From: Sceloporus undulatus
Lineage: Eukaryota > Chordata > Lepidosauria > Squamata > Phrynosomatidae
Direction: 5' to 3'
Length of the DNA: 64,000 nucleotides
Assembly (NCBI RefSeq): GCF_019175285.1
Contig: NC_056528.1
Coordinates: forward strand, 20,957,066-21,021,065
The notes beneath the pieces were generated by a model that searched no databases, was not told the DNA's origin, and saw only the letters and a list, made by a program, of their open reading frames with translations. A program made the translations under genes and the position numbers. Below, one piece after another: positions 35,160 through 51,974 of this stretch (position 1 is its first letter; each line of letters starts with the position of its first letter).

Positions 35160-35905
35160 CCATGTAGATCAGGAGTGGGCAGAGGAGCCATGGTGGCCTT
35201 TGTGTACTACAACTCCCATAATGCCCACTGGCCTTCCTAGGCAAGGTATTTTGGCATTAGATAGCCATTTACTAGATGAAAGCATCCAGCTTTTGAATGA
35301 TTCACAAATGATGATGAAAGGGAATACCACCATGACTCTATCCTATAGAATCCTCTAATTTGTTATCTGTTGGGGGACTTAGAAGACTCTGCTAAAGAAG
35401 TGCAGAAGGAGGGCAAAATATGGCCCTCCAGAGCTTTTTGGATTGCATCCGATAGTATCATTGATGGGGCATCAAGTCCATCCCCTTTCTGCCACGCAGG
35501 AAGCCACAATCAAAACACCCTCAGCATATGACCATCCACCCTCTTTTTAAAGACCTCCAAAGGAGACTCCACCACACTGTCAGGAAGTTCTTAACATTGA
35601 GGTGGAAACTCTTTTTCCTGGACGGAGATGGCCACCAGGTAGACCTTCAAGAAAGAGTATGAGGTATGGATTCAAGCTATAGGAAAAGAGATTCCACCTA
35701 AACATGAGGAAGAACTTCCTGATAGCAAGAGCTGTTAGTCAGTGGAACAAACTCCCTGGGAGAGTGGTGGAATCTCCTCCTTTGGAGTTTATAAACAAAG
35801 GCCGGGTAGTAAATCTGTCACTGGCAGTGCTTTGTGTATTCCTGTGTGGCAGAATGGGATTGGTCTGGATGGTCTTTGGTGTCTCTTCCAACCCTGTGAC
35901 TCTGG
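35160..35905. mobile_element. CR1 fragments in opposite orientation, with MITE scraps
   Basis: Positions 35463-35620 are CR1 on the minus strand. Positions 35655-35905 are CR1 on the plus strand, with readable 'RKNFLIARAVSQWNKLPGRV', and end at 'CTTCCAACCCTGTGAC'. Positions 35160-35280 and 35400-35460 look like pieces of a 'CTACAACTCCCATAATGCCC' foldback element. Confidence 0.75.
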
Positions 35906-36120
35906 ACCAAAACACATGGCAGAAATAATTCAATTTGAGGCCGCTTTAATTGCCCTGGTTCAATGCAAGGGAATTCTGGCAACATTTATTCATTTTGGGA
36001 GACATTTATCCTTCTCCGTCACCCCTAAGAAGCTACAATTCCCAGGATTCCCTAGCACCGAGCCAAGGCAGCTAAAGCGGTCTCAGACTGGATTATTTCT
36101 GCAGTGTTTTGGAACTCTAA
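35906..36120. mobile_element. Palindromic MITE, full length
   Basis: Ends 'CAAAACACATGGCAGAAATA' and 'TTATTTCTGCAGTGTTTTG' are complementary with a few changes. Internal 'CAATTCCCAGGATTCCCTAG' marks the 31975 family. It directly abuts the CR1 3' end. Confidence 0.8.
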
Positions 36121-36299
36121 GTCTTAACCTGTATACATTTGTATCCTCCAGAACACAAATTGGAAACGCTCGAGTTACCACTACTTCCTAAGTTGCCCAC
36201 TATTCAGTTTAAAACGAACTCCAGGTTCTCCTATTAAGACCAACTTCCTCTCATCCATTTCCTCCAAACCAGTTATCAGGAAAAGGAAATCTTAATGGT

Positions 36300-36450
36300 T
36301 TTCACCCTCAATATCCAGTGGGGTTTAGTTCCAGGACCCCCTGTGAACACCAAAATCTATGGAAACTAAAGTCCCATTATATACAACGGTGTAATAAAAT
36401 GTTGTCCCTTGTATAAAATGGCAAAATTCTGGTTTGCTTTTGGAATTGGG
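36300..36450 (-). mobile_element. Tc1/mariner (Tigger-like) MITE, partial
   Basis: The reverse complement matches the right two thirds of the 10257 family ('CCTCAATATCCAGTGGGG', 'GTTCCAGGACCCCC'). Confidence 0.65.
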
Positions 36451-38620
36451 AGAGGATATTTTACGGATTGCTATGTACCTTGAGATCCAAGGAATCTTCT
36501 TCACCTTGATCCACTTCACATATATTGGACAACTGGTGCCAACACATCTGGAGGGGAGCACCAGGATGCAAAAAGGCTGATCTGGAGATAAGGAACTTGT
36601 GGGGCTCCAGAATAATAGTCCAGGTCCACAACAGCCTAGTATGTTTATCTCCCTGCCCCAAACCAAGATGAGTGACTGAGCATGAAACTGTGCAGAAACA
36701 TATATAGAAGGAAACTACATTCAGCTCTCTCTCAGTATTATTTTCCCTCTTGCTGTCAGCCACGTCTACTGTTAATCCAAAAACATTTTTCTTGCTAGTT
36801 ACTGGATGCTCTACCTTGCCTATTTTGCATCCTTGAGCCATTCTTCCCATGCCTACTATGCAGCATGTCACTGAAAGCAGTGCTGTTTTGAAGTGTGAGA
36901 TGGTTACAATTAGGAGCTCTCACACACCAAACCTACCTTGCCTAGAATGAACTATCGCATACTTCCCTCTATTGATTTGTAGTAATTTAAAATCCAGGTG
37001 GCTTGTTCTCACTGATGATCCACCATCTAGAACAAAATAGCTGTGCAAAGGTTAGAATAGGAAACTCTGGGTGGATGTACCTGTTCATCACTTCCCAGTT
37101 GAGACAAAGACACAATCCCAGGGATGGGAGTGAACAGTCCCTACAGAAATAAGCTCACGCCTTCTATCATATGCACCCCAAAATTGTGTGTCTGGGAGAA
37201 GGGGAACAAATACTCCACTTGAGGACTGAACATGCTCATTGGCCATAGAAGTCCAAAAGCAAAACAGTTTTGGAGTACTCAACTGAAAGATTACAGGGAA
37301 AGTTTCCAACCAAAACCTTTCATCTTTCCTACCTTCAATTCCTTTCAAGAGTCAACCCTATTATGGTCACATTCCCTTTGTAGGTATCTATCTAATGGAG
37401 ATGCACCAGCCTTGCTGGATCTGACTTTTTAAGACCATTATTTAATGGTCTTGGTCCCAGAGAACAGATTTCAACAGAATCTTAAAGATGAACTATGTTT
37501 ACTGAATTTTTAGAGGTAAAAAATACAAGAGCAGTTATAAAGAAAAGCTTTAAAATCAAATTGAGTCAAAGTACCTTCATATATTACAAAGATGCCGATA
37601 AACCAATCCAATGAAACAAACGATGATTACTTTTCAGCAAAGGATGCATTCAGCAACTATCTGGCACCCATCTTCCCTTGCAAGCCGATATAATGGGATT
37701 GTACACATTCTCTAATGCAGTCCAACAATTGTACATATAAGTTTAATCCATACAGTTGAAAATACATGACTTGCTTAAAATAAATGGTAAATTAAACTAG
37801 CCTTAAGACATATGTTAAGGTTCACAATATTCAACTATGGCTCAATTGTGGTACTGTATTAGCCATTTTGCTCCAGTATCCCAATACTTGCCTATGGGAG
37901 TTGGTAAATCAAGTTATTAGTTTGCTGATTCCAAGAAAGTTCTTCAAATGCCACCAAAAAATAAAGGAACGTTGCCCCAAAAGGTACTAATTTGAACTCA
38001 CCTGTAACTCATTTCCAAAGGGAAATGAAACCTTAATTCAAATAAATTCTGAACACCAGAACCCACTAACACAACATGCCAATCCAGTGATCATTTTTAT
38101 TGATACCAATAGATGAACGTTACATAATGCCTCCTACATCGAGTATCATTTTCAAAGACTCTCTCTACCTGATCTCAGCGCAGGCATCCTAGAGACAAAA
38201 GCAAACTCTCTATCTGGCTTCAAAATTCACTGCAAGTCTCAATGAGAGCTTGCCAAGTCAGCTCTCCTTCGTTTGCTCAAGAACTGATTAACAATTAGTT
38301 TGATATGGAAGATGTCAAAAGGGTTTTCCTAAGGAAAAAGCAGGCAAGCCCCATAAAGTTGAAATAGCACCAATGGGCGGATGCCTTCCTGCCTGAATCT
38401 AAATCCAATCATCTCCAACGAACAACCTGCATGAAGGGCTTGATTTGGCAGAAGGAGGGGAGAGACTGCAATGATTTCTTATGTACAAGTGGCGTTTTTG
38501 TTATTGTCTTCCTTGCATACAATTATTAGTCCTAAGGGTTGCAACTCATAGGCTAAGAGGCAAACTAAAAGGGATGGGTGATAAGCATGCTTCCCGCCCC
38601 CCCAGTGAAGACTATCAGCC
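36451..38620. other. Gene-free interval between MITE and SET 3' end
   Basis: I see no exon, RNA gene or clear repeat. The mammalian neighbour PKN3 should lie between here and ZDHHC12, but no kinase motif (GxGxxG, HRDL, DFG) was found in any frame by eye. Confidence 0.45.
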
Positions 38621-39598
38621 CCCTTGTGTACACATGAAGTTTTATTGTAACAAAGCAACTTGTACACTTTTTTAACGTTTAAAACTGAGCGTCTTTCTTT
38701 TCCAGTGAAACGAGAGAGAAAAAAAAAGTTGAAAAAACAAAAAAACAAGGAACAAAATTACAATAGAGAGAGAGAGAGAGAGAGAGAAATGTAAATTCCA
38801 AATAAGATCCTACAGGTCTTTCTGCTGCTGATTCTCCATCAAGTGGAAGGGCTCAACTGTAATTGTTATCATCAGAAGAGGATTTGTTTCGTCTTTTTTT
38901 AAAAGTGTCACCTTAAACTGCAAGGATGTTGGATAAACATCGCGGTTAAACATGCCAAAGAAGAAGCCATGTTTTGTCAAAATGCCCGTCCGACCCACCC
39001 AACGTCTGAAACCCACCCTTGACTTACCCTGTCTAGAACCCCCACCCTTAATATTTTTTTTAGCTTTTTCAGTGTTTTTTTTTAAACAAGAGAAGTAGAC
39101 AGATACATGTTGGTAAATGCTAACTGTCCATATTCACATAGAGACACAGTGTAATCTCTGAGCCCAATATACAGAGAAAGGAGGAGGGGGGAAAGCTAGA
39201 TTCTATGCACTACTACACAGGGGCCTAGCACTCTTCAGCTTCCAGCAGAGCCAAGGGAGCGGAAGGGTCTCTTTCTTCCCCACAGAACACGCCGGGTGTT
39301 GATTTCATTTAACAGTTTTTGTTTGTTTCTTTCAAAACAGAGGGATTAAAAAAACCAAAATGGGTAGAGATCATATTTTTTTTTATCCACTGTATTCTGC
39401 TCAAGATAATTTGTGTTTTTTTCTCCAAAATTATTTGTGAACCATGGTGAAAGAGGAGAGGAAAAATATAGACTTCAGGAGAACAAGGCGACTGAGCACA
39501 AAAAAAGGAGGGGGGAAAATAGACAGCAACTTGCTCCCAGGGATTGGAGGGAAGGGAGAAAGGGGTTGGGAAAGAGGGTGGTTGGAATCTGTCAGTGT
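38621..39598 (-). terminator. SET 3' UTR and candidate poly(A) signal
   Basis: The 3' UTR runs leftward from the stop codon at 39599-39601. A minus-strand AATAAA at 38641-38646 in the context 'ACAATAAAACTTCATG' is a good signal about 950 bp from the stop. A (GA)n run (38765-38787) and T-rich tracts lie inside. A second AATAAA near 38098 could end a longer isoform. Confidence 0.55.
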
Positions 39599-45400
<5,802 letters not shown>

Positions 45401-45720
45401 CTTGGAGGCCAGGGCGAGAGAGCGAGGAGGGAGGCAGGCAGGCAGCCGCGCGAGAAAGGCGGGAGGAGAGGCAGGAAAGGGGAGGGAGCCAAGGAAGGAA
45501 GGAAGGCTCGCTTGCTCGCTCGCAAAGAGACGCGGAGGCTGAGCCCGGAGACGGAGCCTCGCCTCGCCTCACACCGGGCCCCGCCGCCTCTCCTCCTCCT
45601 CCGCCGCCTCGGTCTCCGCGTGGGCGCCTTGGGAAAGGGGCAGCAGCAGCGCCTCGGCTCCCCTCACGCTGCTCTCTGCACACAGCGAGTCTCCTCCTCC
45701 TCCTCCGGGCGAGCGTGCCC

Positions 45721-46507
45721 TGCGCATGCGCAGACAATCGCCCTCCTTCCCTCCCGCTGCTTTTCCTCTCCCCGGCGCCTGCGCAGAGGAAGAACTCTTC
45801 CCCTCCCTCTCCCCTTTACTAGCTCTGCCTACGCGCAGGCGCGAGACAGCCGCCCTTCGCGCAGCCGCAAAAGCGGCCCACCTCCCTGGGGTTACCAAAG
45901 CCGCGCATGCGCCCAAGCCGGGGTTTGTCTTTTATGTAAATTTCCATCTCCCTCTTTCTCTTCTCCTGTGGGTAAAGAGTTAACAAGTAGCCGCGCAGGC
46001 GCAGTCTCCTCCTCCCCAGGGCGAGCGTGCTCTGCGCAGGCGCAGACAATCTCCTTCCTTCCCTCCCGCTCCTTTTCCCTCCCGTCTTTTCGGACTATTA
46101 AAAAGGCAGAGAGTCACGGCGCAAGCGCAAAGAAATCACTTCATAAACTTTCAAGGAAAAAAGGGGGGTTGAGCGTATTTACTGCGCATGCGCGTCTCTC
46201 GTCGGGAATAGAAACAAGAGTAAAGAACATTTCTCAGCCCAACGAATGAAGGGGACTCTACTGCGCAGGCGCATAAGGGCGGGGGGAAGGTGGTAATGTA
46301 ACCGCCCACGAAGAGTACGGAAAGCGGGAAGGCTGACTGGCGCATGCGCAGGTTTTTTTTTGTAACCAGCTCAGGCTCTGAGACCGTTAAGGCCCCGCCC
46401 CCACCGTGCGCTGATTGGCCGAAACGCTAAATTCTCAGCACTGGCTCGCGCACCACGCACGAGGCTCAGAGAAGGGAAAATAGGGCGGCCATGCGCGCAT
46501 GCGCAGA
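45721..46507. promoter_or_regulatory. Cluster of NRF1-type sites upstream of SET
   Basis: Matches or near matches to YGCGCAYGCGCR at 45721-45732, 45833-45843, 45903-45913, 45993-46003, 46033-46045, 46118-46130, 46183-46194, 46262-46273, 46340-46351 and 46496-46506, plus a weaker one at 45775-45785. NRF1 is a known activator at CpG-island promoters of housekeeping genes; occupancy here is an inference from the motif. Confidence 0.7.
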
Positions 46508-46510
46508 GGT

Positions 46511-47086
46511 CCTTGGCAATGCTTGTGGGTGGAAATCGTAATTTAGGAATGATTTTCCCCTCATGAAGCCTGTTTTGTTTGTTTCCTCCCTTTTGGAAAT
46601 AAAAGTTTGGACCCTGCTTCCAATTTTACTTGTGGGTTGCCTTCACTCCCCAAGCCATCCATAAACTTTGCCATAGACCACAAAAGAGTGTTGCCATTTT
46701 GCCTGCGCCTTCCCCAAAGCCAACCCTTTGGAATGGGCCATAAATATTTTATCAACCATGTGTCATCATCTTTTGTGTGTGGGATTGTGTTAGTTAAATT
46801 GCACTCTCACAAAAGGCCTGGTTTGGCAGGAACAGCCCCAAGGAATCCTTGGGCCTATTTCAGCTGCTTTTAAACCCATCTAGGAGCCCTAATAATAATA
46901 ATAATAATAATAATTATTTATATATATTATCATCTTTTATACCTTTCAAGGCTCAATGCAAGGTATAACATATTAAAATACAACTAAAAGAAAAGAAACA
47001 ACACCAACAGTTAAAATACAATGCTGTAAAACCATTTGAGGTACACTCATATGGATATGTATGTGTGTGTGTGTATATATATACTG

Positions 47087-47124
<38 letters not shown>

Positions 47125-47224
47125 GATTAAAAAGCCATGTTTTAAAAATGGAGAGATATGTTTTGAATGTTGTTTTGAATGCGCCATCAGCGTTTCCAGC
47201 CGTTGTATCCCTTCCTGCAGGTCA
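46511..47224. other. Region upstream of the SET promoter
   Basis: No exon is recognised. From 46890 an (AAT)n run is followed by 'TTATTTATATATATTATC', like the tail of a LINE/SINE element on the minus strand. Positions 47055-47123 are TG, TA and CA dinucleotide runs. Confidence 0.5.
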
Positions 47225-47505
47225 CTGTGGTCTATGGCCACAAGCTGAACATGAGCCAACAGTGTGATGCAGCGGCTAAAAAAGCCAAGACGATCCTAGG
47301 CAGCATCAATAGAAGAGAGGGAAGCGATAGTGCCCCTCTATTCTGCTTTGGCCAGGCCTCACTTGGAATAATCCTGTGCCCAATTCAAAAAGGATGTTGG
47401 GAAGCTGGAGCGTCTCCAGAGGAGAGCAGCCAAAATGGGGAAGGATCTGGAAACCATGCCTTACAAAGAGAGGCTTCAGGAGTTGGGCATGTTTAGAGAG
47501 AGAGA
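47225..47505 (+). mobile_element. CR1 LINE internal fragment
   Basis: Begins 'CACAAGCTGAACATGAGCC' and covers the same stretch as 27150-27430 of the intronic copy, with 'GCTGGAGCGTCTCCAGAGGA'. It stops abruptly at a (GA)n run at 47499. Confidence 0.75.
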
Positions 47506-47902
47506 GAGAGAGATCCTGCCATGCTCAGGATAAAAAGCAAACTGGCCATTTGCCTTGAACTTTAAGTCCCAAAGGGGAAAATAAAAGCATGTCAACAGCC
47601 TTCTTTTGGGATGGCCATGAACTGCTGAATAAAACAAATGAAGAGGCCTGCCATTGCTAATCCTATAAGAATGCACCAAGGAAGTGATTGTCCTAAATTG
47701 CTTGAGGCTCAGATATAGGCTTTGTGTGTCAAAAGGTTTTCTTCACGGCCATAAAAATTAACTGAGCTGCTAATTGTCCCCACATCCCTTCCTTTTTTAC
47801 AATTATATTTACATACAAAAGTCAATTGAGTTTGCCTACAGAGATGCTTTGGAATAATGGCCTGTGGCTTTACAAACAGCCCCCTCAGTCCTTACCAACA
47901 GC

Positions 47903-47944
<42 letters not shown>

Positions 47945-47984
47945 CAGCATTGTATAAATAAAGCTTAATAATAATAGCACACAC

Positions 47985-48475
47985 ATATATGTTCTTGTTT
48001 GTTATTATTATGTGTGCCTTCAAGTCCTTTCAATTTATGGTGGCCCTAAGGATTAGTCTGTCATGGGGTTTTCTTGGCAAGATTTGTTCAGGGGAGGCTT
48101 GGTATTGCCTTCCCCTGAAGCTGAGAGAATGTGACTTGCCTGAAGTCAGAGGGTTTCATGACCAAGATAGGAATCGAACCCTGGTCTCCAGAGTAGCAGT
48201 CCAACACTCAAACCACGAGCCTCGTATCTGCTATTGTATTTTTGTGTGCCTTCAAGTTGTTTCTGACTTATGGCGAGTCTAAAGTGAACCTATAATGGGG
48301 TTTTCTTGGCAAATTTCTTCAGATGGGGTGTGCCATTGCCACCCTCCAAGGCTGAAAGTGTATGACTTGGCCAAAGTCACCCAGTGGGTTTTTACATAGC
48401 CAAGCTGGGATTTGAACCCTGGTCTCCCAGTGTCCCAATCCAATGCTGGACCCACTATATAGCATGCTGTCTCCC
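47985..48475 (-). mobile_element. Two Sauria-type SINEs in tandem
   Basis: Positions 47985-48235 and 48236-48475 are separate copies in the same orientation. Each reads, in reverse complement, tRNA-like head, 'CCAAGAAAACCCCAT'-type body and a tail 'AAGGCACACA'. The first follows a (TA)n run at 47908-47941. Confidence 0.8.
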
Positions 48476-48499
48476 TCTATCTGCTGTTACCTCCCACTA

Positions 48500-48656
48500 A
48501 TTTTGCTTCCACTTAACATCTGCTGCTTTCGATAATGTGTTTTTAATTAATTGTTATATGTTTTTATATTTTATTGACCAGATTTGTAATTGTATATTTA
48601 TACTAAGATGTAATCCTGCTTTGATCCACCCAGGAGAGTCAGGAAAATATAAATAA

Positions 48657-48707
<51 letters not shown>

Positions 48708-48830
48708 CTGGGTCCCATCACACTATACATTATACACTACCAATTATTATTATTATTAACCTTTATTTATAAAGCGCNNNNNNNNNNTGTAAATTTACAC
48801 AGCGCTGTACATACAATCTTTTTAATTGAA
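48500..48830. repeat. L2-like tail, (ATT)n array and assembly gap
   Basis: Positions 48500-48657 end in 'GATCCACCCAGGAGAGTCAG' plus 'AAATATAAATAA', typical of L2-like 3' ends, and run into (ATT)n at 48658-48708. A run of ten N at 48778-48787 marks an assembly gap inside a 'CAGCGCTGTACATACA' repeat, so local length is uncertain. Confidence 0.7.
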
Positions 48831-49460
48831 AATGACTGGGAAATGGTACAGGACGCCATATCAATTAGCGTTTATAAATGATAAATGTCAATCAAAATGT
48901 TGTCATGGATGTGGAGCTAAGGGTATTTATATACATATGTGGTAGGAATACCCATGTGCGCAAGAATTTTGGACAGGCTAAGAAACAGATAAATATAATA
49001 ATAGGGATAGAAATACAATTAAGCAAAGAAAATTGTTTAACTCTCAATTTAGGGAGAATTAAGATTGAATAGTAATCAAAGATATGTAATAAAACCATTT
49101 CTAAAAGCTGCTCATGCAGTGATTGCTTATGGATGGAAGAACAAATCAAATTGGAATTAAGTTTTATTTGTTTAAATATATAAAATAATACATGTTATTT
49201 AATAATAATAATAATAATAATTTTTATTTATATACCGCTTTTCCAAATTAGATCAAATTGATTCCGTTAGGGAAAGAAGACTTAAATATATCGGGGAAAG
49301 CAATAAAGAACCACAGAAAAATAAATGGGAAATTGTGATTAAGAAAGTGGAAAGTAAAATGGGGGTATGAAGAAGTAAAAAATATAATTAATGATGTTTT
49401 CCACATCTCCGATAACGATTACTGATAGGAAGCAAATATTAGTAAATTTGCATTCCACTT
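48831..49460 (+). mobile_element. L1 LINE, ORF2 C-terminal part
   Basis: Translation in pieces gives the L1 ORF2 end: a cysteine-rich 'CCHGCGA' then 'IYIHMWWEYP', 'EIQLSKENCLTLNLGRIKIE' and 'AYGWKNKSNW'-like stretches. It contains several stops and is interrupted near 49200-49250 by an (AAT)n-tailed insert. A-rich 3' sequence at 49999-50195 may be its separated tail. Confidence 0.7.
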
Positions 49461-49469
49461 AAATAACAA

Positions 49470-49502
<33 letters not shown>

Positions 49503-49605
49503 AGTATTTATACCCCGCTCTTCAGGCAAAAGGCTATCAATGAAAATATTGATTTATTTTGTTAACATATTGTTCACATTCATAGAGGATAGGACCATGT
49601 TTGCC

Positions 49606-49645
<40 letters not shown>

Positions 49646-49912
49646 TTAAAAATTATTTATATTTCCCTTATATTATATTAAATTGTTCTGTAAAGTGTTA
49701 AACAGGAAGGAACCTTTATTTATAGCATTAACCCAATTCAACAGAGGTCAAATCCACACTTTTCAGAATTAAGCACTTTTATTTTGACCTAAGTGAAATA
49801 ATTTCAATTGCTCCTGCGTTATTTTTTTTTAATATTAAGCTAATTATTAGGATATTTTCAAATAGTGGTCGACTGCTATTGTAAATAAACTGAAACAAAA
49901 CAGCAGCACATG
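49461..49912. repeat. AT-rich stretch with (ATT)n-tailed inserts
   Basis: (ATT)n at about 49471-49500 precedes 'TATTTATACCCCGCTCTTC', and (AAT)n at 49610-49643 precedes another A/T-rich tail. The sequences look like minus-strand ends of short retroelements. No gene. Confidence 0.5.
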
Positions 49913-50500
49913 CCCCTTAAAACCAGCTTGTGAGGTAGTTTTTGTGAGGTACTGCATTACCTCACAAATTGGCTTTAAGGCATATATCCCTACATTTCTT
50001 TTTATTTTATCTGGTGATAAAATAATAATCGCAGTAAAAGAAAGGAAGTTTTGTTTTGTTAATTGTTATGTAATATATAATGTTAAATGTGGTTTTTTTT
50101 TCTTTTTAAACTGCGTAAGATGTTCAATTTTGTGTCTTTGTATGAGTAATGTATGGATTTTATGAAAAAACTTAAATAAAAAATAAAAATAAATATTCCT
50201 ATGTTTCTTTAAGGCATATATTCCTATATTTTGTTGAATAACTCAAAAAATGATAGGTTTGCTTTAGGGATGGTAGTTTTTGTGAAGTATTTATTGTGCT
50301 ACCTCACAAGTTGGTTTTAAGGGATATATTTCTATATTTTGTTGAATAAAAGCTCATAATAGCTTTGCCTTAAGGATGGTAGTTTTTGTGAGGTACTGCA
50401 CTACCTCACAAGTTGGTTTTAAGGGGCATATTCCTATATTTTGTCGAATAAAAGCTCGTGATAAATTTGCCTTAGGGTTGGAAACAACTAAATTTGCCTT
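49913..50500 (+). repeat. Tandem repeat, about 105-bp unit, with an inserted L1-like tail
   Basis: Unit starts can be aligned at 49975, 50209, 50317 and 50419 ('TTAAGG...ATATT...CTAT'). Two full units are 108 and 102 bp; a partial one precedes 49975. Most units contain the inverted repeat TTGTGAGGTA-N6-TACCTCACAA. The unit starting at 49975 is split by an A-rich insert (about 50000-50195) ending in 'AAATAAAAATAAA'. The family is not one I recognise. Confidence 0.75.
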
Positions 50501-51640
50501 AGGCTTGGATTCTTTACCTCAAAAGAGTTTACAATAATAATTTTGTGAGGTAAACACATTATATTTTTTTAACTTTAGATCCCTTAAACAAATAAACTAT
50601 GAATGTTAAATAATGGGGACAGAAACTACATCTTTTTTTTTTTTTTAACTTTTGAGAAGTTCTGAAAATAAAAAGGGGTCATTTTTGTCCCCTTTCTGTT
50701 CTCTTTATTTCTGTGTGTGAAATAAACGCATTTGCGTTTTTTCCCTACTTCTAAAATCCCATTTCTGAGAGGGATTTTATCTAGTGCGATAAGGTCCTTC
50801 TATTAATTTATTAATTTCCGCTTTTGGCAAAATATTTATTAATCACGACATCAAAATGTTTTGATGTATTTATTCAATTGCATTTGGTCACAACAACATG
50901 ATTCTTTTATTCTATTGACTCTCAGGTAGCACCAGAAAGCAACTGTCTGCCTCAAGCTAAGCCTAAAATGGCCGCCAGAAGTGCAGAAGGCGGAGAAGAA
51001 GGAACTCTAAGTCAAGGCCTTTTAGATAGAGCTGGGAAACGGGTTCAAATCCCTACTCTACCCATTGGGCAACCACAAGTCACCCTTTCTCAGCCTTTGA
51101 GGAAGGCCTTAGTAAACCACAATAATCTGAGTTGTTTTTAAGGAACCTAATAACAATATCTTTTAACATGAGGCCTAGCTTTTAGTTTCAAGCTTGGTAA
51201 ATTGGGAGCCTGATGAAGCCTGGTTTATAATTTTAAATCTAGTACTTTGCAGGCCTGGCTTTTTAATCTGAGGCCTAGTAACTTTGTAGTGCCTAATGAG
51301 CCCATGTGGGCTTAGTGCTTTGAGCGTTGGAGTAGACCAGGTTTCATATTTTCACCCAGCCATTGGAACCCATTGGGTGGCTTTGGGCAGCAAGTCACAC
51401 TCTCTCAGCCTCAGAGGAAGGCAGTGACGAATTTCCTTTGAACAAATCCTGCCAAAAAAGGAGAAAAAATTATACATATATATATATATATATATTTCTT
51501 TAGCATTGTCATAAGTTAGAAATGAGTTGAAAGCACACAATATAGTTCAACAACCTCCATAGTGCCACACAATTCCAGACCATGATCCAAGCCAGAGTTA
51601 GTCAAAATGGTGGTCAATGGTCTAATCTGGCTCTGAGAAA
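50501..51640. other. Gene-free interval with SINE copies
   Basis: Positions 51025-51125 (+) are a truncated Sauria-type SINE ('GGGTTCAAATCCCTACTC'). Positions 51295-51545 (+) are a fuller copy, split by an (AT)n run at 51475-51497. The remainder is AT-rich and unassigned. Confidence 0.6.
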
Positions 51641-51765
51641 CACACTGCAGAAAGAATCCAGTTTGAAACCAGTTTTAACTGCCCTGGCTCCATGCTAGGG
51701 AGTTCTGGGAATGGCTGTTTGTTGAGACATTTAGCCTTCCCTATCAGAGAGAAGGTGCCACCGAT
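51640..51765. mobile_element. Palindromic MITE, left half
   Basis: Begins 'ACACTGCAGAAAGAATCCAG' and runs to the centre 'CCCTATCAGAGAGAAGGTGC' of the 31975 family. The right half is missing; DIRS-type sequence follows immediately. Confidence 0.7.
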
Positions 51766-51935
51766 AAGGGCAGGTTGCTTACCTGAAGCCGTGGTCCTTC
51801 GGGAGGTCGCCTGTGGCTTCATGCTAGTGGAGGGTTTGCTCTTGCGCTGAGATGCCATTTTGAAGCTGCAAGGCTGAGCACACTGCCAAGAAGAAGAAGA
51901 CCCAGCCACTCCTGTGTACTGAGCAGGCACACTAG
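51766..51935 (-). mobile_element. DIRS-type fossil, short terminal piece
   Basis: The minus strand contains 'GGACCACGGCTTCAGGTAAG', close to the motif 'GGACCACAGTTACAGGAAAG' at 52353 in the larger fossil, but in the opposite orientation. It begins where the neighbouring MITE is cut. Broken and short; parts not fully assignable. Confidence 0.45.
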
Positions 51936-51974
51936 TCCCTCCAAATTAGCTCCTCCTTCAGTGCAAGAAACCTA

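Noticed and set aside
48658-48708. CRISPR-like regular repeat
   Set aside because: It is a plain ATT trinucleotide run with no spacers, and the genome is a vertebrate's.
49925-49975. Possible let-7-like microRNA (TGAGGTAGT followed by complementary TACCTCACA)
   Set aside because: Only the first nine bases resemble let-7; the rest of the mature sequence and the long stem of a real precursor are missing. The similarity comes from the tandem-repeat palindrome.
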